50,563 bases of DNA from Pandoraea anhela (GTDB taxonomy: Bacteria; Pseudomonadota; Gammaproteobacteria; Burkholderiales; Burkholderiaceae), in NCBI RefSeq assembly GCF_902459655.1, contig NZ_CABPSB010000028.1:1-50563 (forward strand), read 5' to 3'. A program made the position numbers and the translations under genes. The notes under the pieces were generated by a model that ran no database searches, had not been told where the DNA came from, and worked only from the letters and a program-made list of their open reading frames with translations. Shown here one piece after another: positions 35,496 through 43,718 of the stretch (its first letter is position 1; each line of letters opens with the position of its first letter).

Positions 35496-35748
35496 TCCAT
35501 GCGTTGTCGTAGCCGCAACATCGAAGACGGCGCGACATGGGAGGTGATCGATCGGCGGCGGTCGTTCACCGAAGCCTGATTTCAAACATCCGCTTCACCT
35601 CCCCCGCGTCATTGTCTGCCCCCTATATGCGTGCCATCATGGCGCCGCGCCACCGAACGGACGCCATTCGAGTGTCCACACCGCGCATCAAAACAATTAG
35701 AAGACGTTCGTCATCACGCAGTTTTGCCTATTCGTACGGGGGTTCGAG
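35496..35748. other. Gap between ung and lipoprotein gene
   Basis: 253 bases with no gene recognised. AT content rises toward the right end (CATCAAAACAATTAGAAG near 35686-35703), where a promoter for the following two-gene unit may lie. GGGGG at about 35738 is the likely ribosome site of the lipoprotein gene. Confidence 0.35.
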
Positions 35749-36891
35749 ATGGCAAATCGGGGAGTCGCTGTCACCGCGTGGGCTGCCGCCGCGCGGTCGT
35801 TCGTTGTCGTCGTGGCCATCGCCGCACTGGCGGGATGCTCGGCCATTCAGTTCCGCAGTAAAGACACGCTGCAAAGCGCTGCCGATGGCTTCGACGCGGC
35901 GGTGAAAGCGTCGGCGGGCGCCTTCGACACGGAGCTGAAATCGCGCCCTCGCGTGCGACGCATCGAGGCCGTCGAGTATTACGTGCAGACACGTCGGGTC
36001 AAGGCGGGCGAAGTTCGCGTCTTCGACATCGACGCCGACGACCCGCTCGGCTCCTTCTCCCGCTTCGTTTGTGCTGGCACCGACGACTTCGTCCGGGAAC
36101 GGGCTGCCATGGCGTTCGACACGGCCTATTCCAGCGGCCTGAAGCAGGTACTCGCCGAGGGCGACGATTCCATCGGTGGTCAATGGGCGAGGTTCCAGGC
36201 GCTTCGCAAGCCGATCAAGGTCCCCGGGCTACCCGACGGCACGATTCCAAAAAATGCCGTGAAGGCATGTGCCGACGACCTGGAGCAGCGACTGCTTGCC
36301 TGGGATAAGGGGCGTGCGTCGACAGAAGTGTCGTCCGAAGCGATTACCGCCGTGATACCGGAAGCTGTCGCTGCCTACAAGGCGCTTGCCGCGCTCTTTC
36401 AGACCGGGCTGAGCGCCTACAACGACATGGCGGCGAAAGAACGCTTCGGTAAGTATGTGCGGGAGTTCCATGACAAGTTCGAGGTCGTGATGAACAACGA
36501 CTTCACGGAGTCGACCGTCGCCAGCGCCTGGAATCGGCGTCAGATCGCTTCGCTGCAACGTCCGCTCGCGACGTTCCGCAAACTGCTTCTCACACCGGCC
36601 GGTATCACAGTGGCGGATGACGACATCCGCATTCGGGAACTTGGCATGTTGGCGAACGAACAACTCGCCGAATACGACGCTTTGCATGCCAGCCCCTCGC
36701 CTGTGGAATTGCGCACGAAGCTCGTCGAAGCCGAGGCGCAATTGTTCACGCTCGTCAACGACAAGCACGTTTCGATCGCTGACCTCGTGGAATTCTTCAA
36801 GGAACTCAAGGACGACTTCGACAAGGCCAAGACGCAGTATGCCGCCGCCGATGCAGCGGTACGCGCCGTTCCGGAGGCTTGGAAACCATGA
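35749..36891 (+). CDS. Lipoprotein of unknown function
   Basis: 380 residues, not recognised. A clear lipoprotein signal ends in lipobox IAALAGC with lipidated C30. The mature part is mostly predicted helical and charged, with stretches such as DKFEVVMNNDF and LVEFFKELKDDFDKAKTQYAAAD that look like coiled-coil or helical-bundle segments. There is no catalytic motif. Base composition is slightly less GC-rich than the neighbouring housekeeping genes. It overlaps the next gene, a lipoprotein protease, as ATGA, so the two are translationally coupled and probably act together at a membrane. Confidence 0.82.
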   Translation: MANRGVAVTAWAAAARSFVVVVAIAALAGCSAIQFRSKDTLQSAADGFDAAVKASAGAFDTELKSRPRVRRIEAVEYYVQTRRVKAGEVRVFDIDADDPLGSFSRFVCAGTDDFVRERAAMAFDTAYSSGLKQVLAEGDDSIGGQWARFQALRKPIKVPGLPDGTIPKNAVKACADDLEQRLLAWDKGRASTEVSSEAITAVIPEAVAAYKALAALFQTGLSAYNDMAAKERFGKYVREFHDKFEVVMNNDFTESTVASAWNRRQIASLQRPLATFRKLLLTPAGITVADDDIRIRELGMLANEQLAEYDALHASPSPVELRTKLVEAEAQLFTLVNDKHVSIADLVEFFKELKDDFDKAKTQYAAADAAVRAVPEAWKP

Positions 36892-38105
36892 GACGCCCCT
36901 CCTTTTTGATCGTGATGGGCACTCTCATGGCGGGCTGCGCCTCTCACGCTACGGCACAATCCCAAGCCGTGAGTGTTGCCACTCCCGTCGTCACTCAGGC
37001 GTTGCAGGAAGCGACCTCGCTTAACGTTAGAGCACAGTTGATAAAGCAGGATCAGGCGCTGCAAAAAGAGGAAGCCGCGTGGAAGAAGAACGTCCAGTCG
37101 TCGGCCGTCACCGCGAAGGTTCAGGACATCGGTGAGGCCCGAGAGAACATTGCCGCAGCCACACGTGCCCTGCAAGGGGATACGCCGACATCGCTCTCTG
37201 AATTGAAGAAGACGGCGGAAACGATCCGTGCCGTGACGCGCCCCGTGTACGGGTTATGCTCCGGCGCACCGTGGGCGGACGACAAGATGATGGCCTGGAA
37301 CAGTTGGCGCGACTACATCAGCGACGTGGCGTCCCCTCTCGTCACGGTCGCCCGCAGTGTGGGCGTAATCTTCCAGTATTACCAACCAAGCGCCAACGCC
37401 AAACCGGAATACATGAGCGTTGGTGCGACCGCCTTCGTCGTGGGCAAATCGCACATTCTGACGAATCGACACGTGCTGAAAAAGTACGCGTACATCGACA
37501 GTCAGGGGAAGTGGCGTCTGTATGACAAGCAGTTGCTTCTCGTATCGTTTCCGCTGGAGTATTCGAGCTGCGCGGCTCGCACGCCGCCACGAGATGTGCG
37601 CATCGTGGCCATCGAAGCCGTCGGTGAAGACGGGGAAAACAACGATTACGCCATTCTGCGCACTGAAGACAACGCGCTGCCGCCCGCAGCGCCGATGGCG
37701 CCCAAGTTCAATCTGACAGAAGGCTCTCGTGTGGCCGTGATCGGCTACCCGGCGCGCCCCGTGAGTTGCTCCGGCGCTGAAGCCGGCGAGGACTGCACTT
37801 ATCTGTCGGAAAAGCAGATCGACACCATGTTCAAGCTTCCGGACAGTCAGGTTCCCTTCCCCGCCGAACGCATTGCACCGGGTATGCTGCTGGTCAATCC
37901 CAGCCTTGATCCGCAGCAATTCTCGTACGACGCGTCGACATGGGGAGGCAATTCAGGCTCGCCTATCGTACGGCTGTCGGACGGCATGATCGTCGGGTTG
38001 CATTACGGCGGTGTTGGCGGCGATACGGAAAAAGCGACATACAACAACGCCATCAAAATCGACCGCATCCTCAAGGCACTCGCCGACGCTGGCGTCACGC
38101 AGTGA
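36888..38105 (+). CDS. Trypsin-like serine protease lipoprotein
   Basis: 405 residues. The ATG at 36888 (10 bases after CCGGAGG) gives a short lipoprotein signal with lipobox LMAGC and lipidated C17. A helical region of about 130 residues precedes a chymotrypsin-fold domain with a full predicted triad: H195 in ILTNRHVL, D253 in ENNDYAIL and S356 in WGGNSGSP. VIGYPARP is also typical of trypsin-like bacterial proteases. Several cysteines (in SSCAAR, VSCSGA and EDCTY) may form disulfides. There is no PDZ domain, unlike HtrA/DegP. It is coupled to the upstream lipoprotein, a likely partner or substrate. Confidence 0.85.
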   Translation: MRRPSFLIVMGTLMAGCASHATAQSQAVSVATPVVTQALQEATSLNVRAQLIKQDQALQKEEAAWKKNVQSSAVTAKVQDIGEARENIAAATRALQGDTPTSLSELKKTAETIRAVTRPVYGLCSGAPWADDKMMAWNSWRDYISDVASPLVTVARSVGVIFQYYQPSANAKPEYMSVGATAFVVGKSHILTNRHVLKKYAYIDSQGKWRLYDKQLLLVSFPLEYSSCAARTPPRDVRIVAIEAVGEDGENNDYAILRTEDNALPPAAPMAPKFNLTEGSRVAVIGYPARPVSCSGAEAGEDCTYLSEKQIDTMFKLPDSQVPFPAERIAPGMLLVNPSLDPQQFSYDASTWGGNSGSPIVRLSDGMIVGLHYGGVGGDTEKATYNNAIKIDRILKALADAGVTQ

Positions 38106-38204
38106 TATCGCCGCCGTGACGACACGGTGCCGGCACACGATAGCGATGCGTTTCTCAACGCCTTTCGTCGTCGGTCGGACGTATTGCCAGGGATGATGAT
38201 GGGG

Positions 38205-39131
38205 TTATCCGTGTTGCTCGCACACCGGCCCCAACACCCCCATCGCCCCTTGCTGATAGCGACGCGTCAAAGCGACGAGATCCCCCTCGTCGCGCGCGGC
38301 GAAGTTGCCGCGATAGACCACGGGTTCGCCCAGCGGCTCACCGCCGGCGAGCATCAGCCGCGCACCGTTGCGTCCAGCCAGTTGCCAGACACCCGGCGGT
38401 AACGACAACGCTTCAGCGCCCCCACCCTCCGCGCGCATCGCATGACCGGCGACCGCCGCTTCGCCCTGTGCGATCAAGGCCACCCACCGGCGGCCGTCGC
38501 AAGGAATCTCGAGCGTGCGCAGCGCGTCCGCGTGCCAGTCCAGTTGCAGCAATGTGGTGCGCGCGCCTTGATCGGTGCCCTCACGATCCCCATGCGCCGT
38601 TTCACGATCGCCCCAACGCCCGCAAACCAGCGTCAATGCAACGTCGCCCTCGCGCCACCGTGGCATCGCATCCGCCGGCACGACCGTCTGTGACGGCGCA
38701 CCATGCGAATGACGCCCGGCACGATTGACGATCAATCGCACTCCCCGCACCGACGCGCTCGCACTTTCGGGCGCTTCTTCGTGCACCGTACCGCAGTTAG
38801 TTTCGAGCCAGAGCAGATCGCCGGGATGCAGCAGGTCGTCGCCACCATGGGCATGACGGCAGCGCAACGCGGCCGTAGCGTCGGCAAAAAGATAGGTCGC
38901 CACCACACACCCGGCATGCGGATGCGGCGGAATACACGCGCCCTGGCGACGGAAGACATCGAGCGAGAGGAACGGATCCGTGTGCTCGACCTGATCGAAA
39001 ACCCCCGCTCCCGCCGCGGCCGCACAACGACCGGGACGAGAGACGGGAAGCACGCGCGGCATGGCGCTCGCGTCGGCATGGGCAGCCGGACGTCGGGTCG
39101 GACGCGGGTGCCGCGGCGTCGGATCGGCCAT
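38205..39131 (-). CDS. Pirin family protein
   Basis: 308-residue bicupin related to pirin and YhhW quercetinase. The metal-site motifs are in the N-terminal cupin: H70-P-H72 in IPPHPHAGCVVATY and H117-x-E119 in GTVHEEAPE, matching the three-His, one-Glu iron site of pirins in spacing. The first 45 residues are Arg/Pro-rich and poorly conserved-looking, so a later start (Met24) is possible. It lies 36 bases downstream of the azoreductase gene on the same strand, a pairing that suggests a shared role in quinone or aromatic redox metabolism. It converges on the protease gene. Confidence 0.83.
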   Translation of the reverse strand: MADPTPRHPRPTRRPAAHADASAMPRVLPVSRPGRCAAAAGAGVFDQVEHTDPFLSLDVFRRQGACIPPHPHAGCVVATYLFADATAALRCRHAHGGDDLLHPGDLLWLETNCGTVHEEAPESASASVRGVRLIVNRAGRHSHGAPSQTVVPADAMPRWREGDVALTLVCGRWGDRETAHGDREGTDQGARTTLLQLDWHADALRTLEIPCDGRRWVALIAQGEAAVAGHAMRAEGGGAEALSLPPGVWQLAGRNGARLMLAGGEPLGEPVVYRGNFAARDEGDLVALTRRYQQGAMGVLGPVCEQHG

Positions 39132-39167
39132 GAGAGGACCTGCGCGTGCGGGAGACAGCGACGACGA

Positions 39168-39767
39168 TTACAGGGCGGCGATCGCTTCGCGAGCCCCTGC
39201 GAAGGCGGCGGCAGCCGATTCCGGGCCGCGCGACAGGCCTTCGGCGAAGATGAACGTCACGTCCGTCATGCCGAGGAAACCCAGAATCGTCTTGATGTAC
39301 GGGGTCTGGCTGTCGGCAGGCGTGTCCTTGTAGTTGCCGCCGCGCGCGAATGCCACGATCACCTTCTTGCCCTGGATCAGGCCTTCCACGCTGCCGTCTT
39401 CACGGTAGCGGAAGGTCACGCGGGCACGGGCGATCCAGTCGAAGTACGACTTCAACTGCGTGGGCACCTGGAAGTTGTAAAGCGGCACGCCGAACACGAC
39501 GTAGTCGGCTGCCTGAATTTCGGCAATCAGTTCGTCGCTGCGGGCGATGATGGCCTTATGCGCATCCGAGCGCTGCTCTTCCGGCGTGAAGAACGCGCCG
39601 ATCACGGCTTCGTCGAGGTGCGGCACGCCGTCGGCCAGCAGATCGCGCACGACGACCTTGGCGCCGGGGTGCTTGGCGACCAGTTGTGCAACGGATTCGT
39701 TGGCGAGCGTGGTCGAATTGGCGCCTTGCGAACGGGCGGCGGAGTTGATTTGCAGAATCGTGGTCAT
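39168..39767 (-). CDS. azoR: FMN-dependent NADH-azoreductase
   Basis: 199-residue flavodoxin-like quinone/azo reductase using FMN and [23 protein letters not shown] is the FMN-phosphate loop, [22 protein letters not shown] the flavin-ring and dimer segment, and FARGGNY the second flavin loop, all typical of AzoR. TGGAG lies about 9 bases before the ATG. It is divergent from a LysR-type regulator, the usual arrangement for a regulated azoreductase, and is followed by the pirin gene. Confidence 0.94.
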   Translation of the reverse strand: MTTILQINSAARSQGANSTTLANESVAQLVAKHPGAKVVVRDLLADGVPHLDEAVIGAFFTPEEQRSDAHKAIIARSDELIAEIQAADYVVFGVPLYNFQVPTQLKSYFDWIARARVTFRYREDGSVEGLIQGKKVIVAFARGGNYKDTPADSQTPYIKTILGFLGMTDVTFIFAEGLSRGPESAAAAFAGAREAIAAL

Positions 39768-39917
39768 TTCACTGGCTCCAGAGCCGGGGGTGTTCCCGAA
39801 AGTTCGAAAAATCCGTGCGCGCCAGGCCCCCGTTCGGGGGTGCCGTGAATCACGCGGCGGCTTGAGATGAATTCTAGTTACCCCGAAAAATGAAACAAGC
39901 CGGTAAAATCGAATTGT

Positions 39918-39937
39918 TTGTTCCTATTTTGGAACAA
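39918..39937. promoter_or_regulatory. Inverted-repeat operator between azoR and lysR-type gene
   Basis: TTGTTCC and GGAACAA form a perfect inverted repeat around the six bases TATTTT, in the 223-base divergent region. AT-rich dyads in this position are typical of LysR-type regulator binding sites, so the regulator encoded at 39991 is the probable ligand. Confidence 0.7.
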
Positions 39938-39990
39938 TGCCCGGCAAATGAAATTTCGATGAATGACCGCGTCACCAAGGAGCGCGCGCG

Positions 39991-40929
39991 ATGATTGACG
40001 ATCTGAATGACATGCTGATCTTCGCGGAAGTCGTGCGCTCGGGCAGCATCACGAGGGCGGGCGAGCGGCTCGATTTACCCAAGGCGACGGTGAGTCGCCG
40101 CCTCTCGCGGCTGGAGTCGCGCCTCGGCACGAAACTGCTTCACAAGACGACGCGCCGGCTGGAGCTCACGGAAGTCGGCGAAGCCTATTACGAGCGCTGC
40201 CTGCCGATTCTGGAGGAGGTGGAAGAGACGCGGGACTTCGCCTCGCAAATGTCGAGCAAGCCGCGCGGGCGCCTGCGCATCACCGCACCCGCCGACTTCG
40301 CTGCCCAGTGGCTGGCCGTGCCGCTTGCGACCTTCTGCACCGCCTTTCCTGAAATCACCGTGGACGTGGACCTGAGTTCGCGCCATGTCGACCTGATTGC
40401 CGAGCGGGTGGATGTCGCCATTCGCGCCGGCCAGCTCTCCGACTCTACGCTCGTGGCGCGTCCGCTGCTGCGGCTCACGCGCAGCCTCTATGCAAGCCCG
40501 CTTTATCTGAGCGGCACGGGCCTGCCCGGCACGCCGGACGAACTGGCGGGCCACCGCTTCGTCATCCTGCAAGGGGCCCGACGGCTGTTCAACACCGACA
40601 CGCTGCACAAGGGCCGCCAGCGCATGGACATCACCATGCACGGCGCGATTCAGGTCAACAGCATGGGGATGGTCAAGGAGATGGCGCTGGCGGGCAGCGG
40701 CATCGCGGCGCTCACGGACATTCTGGCCGAGGACGCATTGCGCTCCGGTCGTCTGGTGAAAGTGCTCCCGGACTGGTCGCTGCCGGAGAGCCCGGTGCAT
40801 CTGGTCACGCCGTCGCGGCGCTTTCTGCCGCGCAAGACCCAGGCCTTCATCGAGCATATGCTCGCCGTGGCGCGGACTTGCCCGGAAGACAATCGCGACC
40901 CATCGGTGCCGGGGCCGGCGCAGGCTTGA
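39991..40929 (+). CDS. LysR-family transcriptional regulator
   Basis: 312 residues. The N-terminal winged helix (about 1-62) reads MLIFAEVVRSGSITRAGERLDLPKATVSRRLSRLESRLGTKLLHKTTRRLELTEVG, the LysR signature, followed by a linker helix and the effector-binding domain beginning RGRLRITAPADFAAQWL. AAGGAG precedes the ATG. It is divergent from azoR and likely controls azoR, the pirin gene and itself. The effector is unknown; quinones or aromatic electrophiles fit the target genes. Confidence 0.93.
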   Translation: MIDDLNDMLIFAEVVRSGSITRAGERLDLPKATVSRRLSRLESRLGTKLLHKTTRRLELTEVGEAYYERCLPILEEVEETRDFASQMSSKPRGRLRITAPADFAAQWLAVPLATFCTAFPEITVDVDLSSRHVDLIAERVDVAIRAGQLSDSTLVARPLLRLTRSLYASPLYLSGTGLPGTPDELAGHRFVILQGARRLFNTDTLHKGRQRMDITMHGAIQVNSMGMVKEMALAGSGIAALTDILAEDALRSGRLVKVLPDWSLPESPVHLVTPSRRFLPRKTQAFIEHMLAVARTCPEDNRDPSVPGPAQA

Positions 40930-40931
40930 AA

Positions 40932-40956
40932 CCTCGCGCTCAGAACACGCGCGAGG
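40932..40956. terminator. Convergent terminator, lysR-type gene / M61 peptidase
   Basis: CCTCGCGC (40932-40939) pairs perfectly with GCGCGAGG (40949-40956) over a 9-base loop, in the 65-base gap between two convergent genes. Only short T runs flank it. Confidence 0.6.
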
Positions 40957-40994
40957 CAAGCCTTCGAATCAGACGTTCATCGTGACGGCAAGCC

Positions 40995-42809
40995 TCAGGC
41001 CGTCAGCCATTTCTCGCGACGCTGCGCGGCGGCGCGATCGCGTGTCTCGGTAAGGCGATACTGCGTAATCTCCGGCGCGTCGAGCGTGAGCGAGATCTCG
41101 CGCAACTCGTCGCGACGAAAAGCGTGCACCGTCACCCGGTCCCCCGGACGATAACGTTCGAGCAGCTTGTCGAGGTTGCCCGACGTCACCCGTAAACCGT
41201 CGATGGCCACGAGCGAATCGCCCGCCGACAGGCCGGCCGCTTGTGCCGCGCCCCCGTCGAGCACTTGCGCGAGCGTAACGTCGTCGCCTCGCTTGCCCGT
41301 CTTGACGCCCAGCGCCGGGCGTGCGTTCTCGGGCGTTACCGCCTCCAGCGTCAGACCGACGCGTTCGAGCACCGCCGCCAGCGGCAGATCGCGCGTGCCG
41401 TGAATCGCCGTGGCGAAGTATTCCGACAGATCCAGCCCGGTGACTTCCTCGAAGAACGGCTGCACGGCATCTTCCGCAATGCCCACCGGTGAGCCGCGAT
41501 AAAAATCGCGGCCATAGCGTTGCCAAAGCGCGCGCATCACATCGTCGAGCGACTTCTGGCCGCGTGTCTGCGAGCGGATCGTCAGGTCCAGCATGAGCGC
41601 GACGAGCGAACCCTTGGTGTAATAACTGACGATGGCGTTCGGCGCGTTTTCGTCCTGGCGGTAGTATTTCGTCCACGCATCGAACGAGCTTTCGGCCACC
41701 GTCTGCTTGAGGCGTCCACTGCCGCGCAACACGCTCGCCACCGTCTTGGCGACGAGGTCGTAGTAGGCCGCCGGTGCAATCACGCCGCTGCGCACGAGCA
41801 TCAGATCGTCGTAATACGACGTGAAGCCCTCGAACAGCCACAACAGGCGCGTGTAATTCTCCTGATCGAGCGAGTACGGCGCGAACACCGCCGGTTTGAT
41901 GCGCTTGACGTTCCACGTGTGGAAGTACTCGTGGCTCACCAGACCGAGGAAACCGCGATAGGCGTCGCTCATGCGCGCCTGCCCCTGCACGGGTAAATCG
42001 TTGCGGCTGGCGAGCAGCGCGGTCGACGCGCGATGCTCCAGGCCGCCGTAACCGTCGCCGACGGTCATGAGCAGGAAGACGTAACGCGACATCGGCACGC
42101 GCGAGCGCGAACTTGCGCCCGGCTCGAACAGGCGGATCTGCGCCTCGCAGATCTTTTTCATGTCGCGCAGCAACCGATCCAGATCGAGGTTCGGCACCGG
42201 TCCCGTGATGGCGACCTCATGCGTCACGCCGCACGCCTTGAAGGTGCCGTGCACGAACGTTCCCATTTCGACCGGCGAATCGATCAGCTCGTCGTAATCG
42301 ACCGCCAGATAGCGCCCGAAATCGAGCGCCGCCGTGCCCTCGGCAGGTGCCAGCGCAGTCGCCACGCGCCATGCCTTGAATGCAGCGCCGCGCGGACGCA
42401 GGATATCGACCTCGCAAGGCGCGTGTGCCTGCCCTTCCACACGCAGGAACACGCTGGTGCCGTTGAAGAAGCCGTGCGTGTCGTCCAGATGCGCGGCGCG
42501 AACGGACAGGTCCCAGGCGTAGACCTCGTAGGTCACGATCAGGGTGCCCTTGCAGGGCGCGGCCTGCCAGGTGTGTTTGTCGAGCTTGTCGAGCGCGATC
42601 TTGCGGCCACGGCACGTTGCGCCGATCGTCACGATATGGCGGGCGAACTCGCGCACCATGTAACTGCCCGGGATCCATGCCGGCAGCGTGAAGCGCTGGC
42701 CTTCGGGGGCAGGGTTCGAGACCGTGACGGTCACTTCGAACAGATGGGCGGCGGGCGATTTCGGAACGATCGCATACCGGACGGCGGGTTGAGCGGACGG
42801 GGCTGTCAT
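40995..42809 (-). CDS. M61 family glycyl aminopeptidase with PDZ domain
   Basis: 604-residue metallopeptidase. The N-terminal beta domain begins near residue 10 (FTLPAWIPGSYMVREFARH, typical of M61), the gluzincin core has GYGGLEHR (254-260) and the zinc site H293-E-Y-F-H297 with third ligand E327 in LFEGFTSYYDD, and a PDZ domain occupies about 495-585 (PALGVKTGKRGDDVTLAQVLDGGAAQAAGLSAGDSLVAIDG). Family members remove N-terminal glycine or alanine. No signal peptide is evident, so it is predicted cytoplasmic. Last of three minus-strand genes with the UbiH-like and DsbC genes, 60 bases after dsbC. Confidence 0.93.
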   Translation of the reverse strand: MTAPSAQPAVRYAIVPKSPAAHLFEVTVTVSNPAPEGQRFTLPAWIPGSYMVREFARHIVTIGATCRGRKIALDKLDKHTWQAAPCKGTLIVTYEVYAWDLSVRAAHLDDTHGFFNGTSVFLRVEGQAHAPCEVDILRPRGAAFKAWRVATALAPAEGTAALDFGRYLAVDYDELIDSPVEMGTFVHGTFKACGVTHEVAITGPVPNLDLDRLLRDMKKICEAQIRLFEPGASSRSRVPMSRYVFLLMTVGDGYGGLEHRASTALLASRNDLPVQGQARMSDAYRGFLGLVSHEYFHTWNVKRIKPAVFAPYSLDQENYTRLLWLFEGFTSYYDDLMLVRSGVIAPAAYYDLVAKTVASVLRGSGRLKQTVAESSFDAWTKYYRQDENAPNAIVSYYTKGSLVALMLDLTIRSQTRGQKSLDDVMRALWQRYGRDFYRGSPVGIAEDAVQPFFEEVTGLDLSEYFATAIHGTRDLPLAAVLERVGLTLEAVTPENARPALGVKTGKRGDDVTLAQVLDGGAAQAAGLSAGDSLVAIDGLRVTSGNLDKLLERYRPGDRVTVHAFRRDELREISLTLDAPEITQYRLTETRDRAAAQRREKWLTA

Positions 42810-42869
42810 GAGGTGGCGGCGTCTTGATGGGGGAAAGGTCGGGCAGTCGGCCCGACCCGGGTCCGGTGA

Positions 42870-43631
42870 TTACTTGACGGCGGCGAGCGCCTTTTCCAGA
42901 TCCGCGGCGGGCACGGCGCCCGGCAGGCGACGGCCGTCGGACAGAATGATCGTCGGCGTGCCCGTGATGTTGAGTTCGTGACCCAGCGCGAAGTTATCCT
43001 TGACCGGCTTGTCGTCGCACTTGGCCGTCGGGACCGGCGGCGCCTTCTTGTCCAGCATCCAGTCGTGCCATGCCTTGAGGCGGTCCGGCGCGCACCAGAC
43101 CGCTTTCGACTTGGCGTCCGAATCCGGGCCAAGCACCGGGTAGAGGAAGGTGTAGACGGTGACGTTGTCGATCGAATTTTTGAGCGTTGCTTCGAACGCC
43201 TTGCAGTACGGGCAATTCGGGTCCGAGAAGACGGCGATCTTGCGGCTGCCGTTGCCCTTCACGTACTTGAAAGCACGCTCGAACGGCAGCTTGCTGAAGT
43301 CGACCTTGTTGAGTTCCGACTGACGCGCTTCCGTCAGGTTCTGGCGCGTTTTCGTATCGATCAGATTACCGCCGAGGATCACGTATTGCGCCTTCTCGTC
43401 GGCATACATGATCTCGCCGCCGACGGACACTTCGAACAGGCCCGGGATCGGTGTGCGCGCCACCGATTTGACCGGGGCGTCGTCGCCGAGCGTTTTCTGC
43501 ACGGCCGCCTTCACGTCGTTGAGCTTGGCGTCGGGCTTGTTTTGCGCGACGGCAGGCGTCGTGAAAGTCGCTGCGCAAACGGCGGCGAGGGCCAGCCCGG
43601 CAAATGCCGCGGCGCGATAACGTTGCAACAT
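42870..43631 (-). CDS. dsbC: Disulfide isomerase DsbC
   Basis: 253-residue periplasmic thiol:disulfide isomerase. Signal peptide about 1-29 (ending PAVAQ), then an N-terminal dimerisation domain (IPGLFEVSVGGEIMYADEKAQYVILGG), then the thioredoxin domain with C140-P-Y-C143 in SDPNCPYCKAFE and the cis-Pro loop GTPTII. An additional Cys pair (VWCAPDR and TAKCDD) matches the structural disulfide of DsbC. MLQRYRAAAF at 43631 is chosen because GGAGATA lies upstream. DsbD, encoded at 26990, would keep it reduced. Confidence 0.94.
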   Translation of the reverse strand: MLQRYRAAAFAGLALAAVCAATFTTPAVAQNKPDAKLNDVKAAVQKTLGDDAPVKSVARTPIPGLFEVSVGGEIMYADEKAQYVILGGNLIDTKTRQNLTEARQSELNKVDFSKLPFERAFKYVKGNGSRKIAVFSDPNCPYCKAFEATLKNSIDNVTVYTFLYPVLGPDSDAKSKAVWCAPDRLKAWHDWMLDKKAPPVPTAKCDDKPVKDNFALGHELNITGTPTIILSDGRRLPGAVPAADLEKALAAVK

Positions 43632-43674
43632 CGAATATCTCCAGAAGTGTGTCGATCGAGAGGCGCGGCCGACG

Positions 43675-43694
43675 CTTCCGGTCATCACCGGAAG
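43675..43694. other. Hairpin between ubiH-like gene and dsbC
   Basis: CTTCCGGT and ACCGGAAG form a perfect 8-bp stem with a CATC loop in the 87-base gap between two genes of the same strand. It may reduce downstream expression or mark RNA processing. No U run follows. Confidence 0.55.
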
Positions 43695-43718
43695 TGCCGG
43701 CGCTCACGCCCGAAGGGG

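Noticed and set aside
36879-36887. TTG start three codons before the protease lipoprotein ATG
   Set aside because: The ATG at 36888 gives the proper distance from GGAGG and a compact lipoprotein signal; the TTG sits nearly on the ribosome site.
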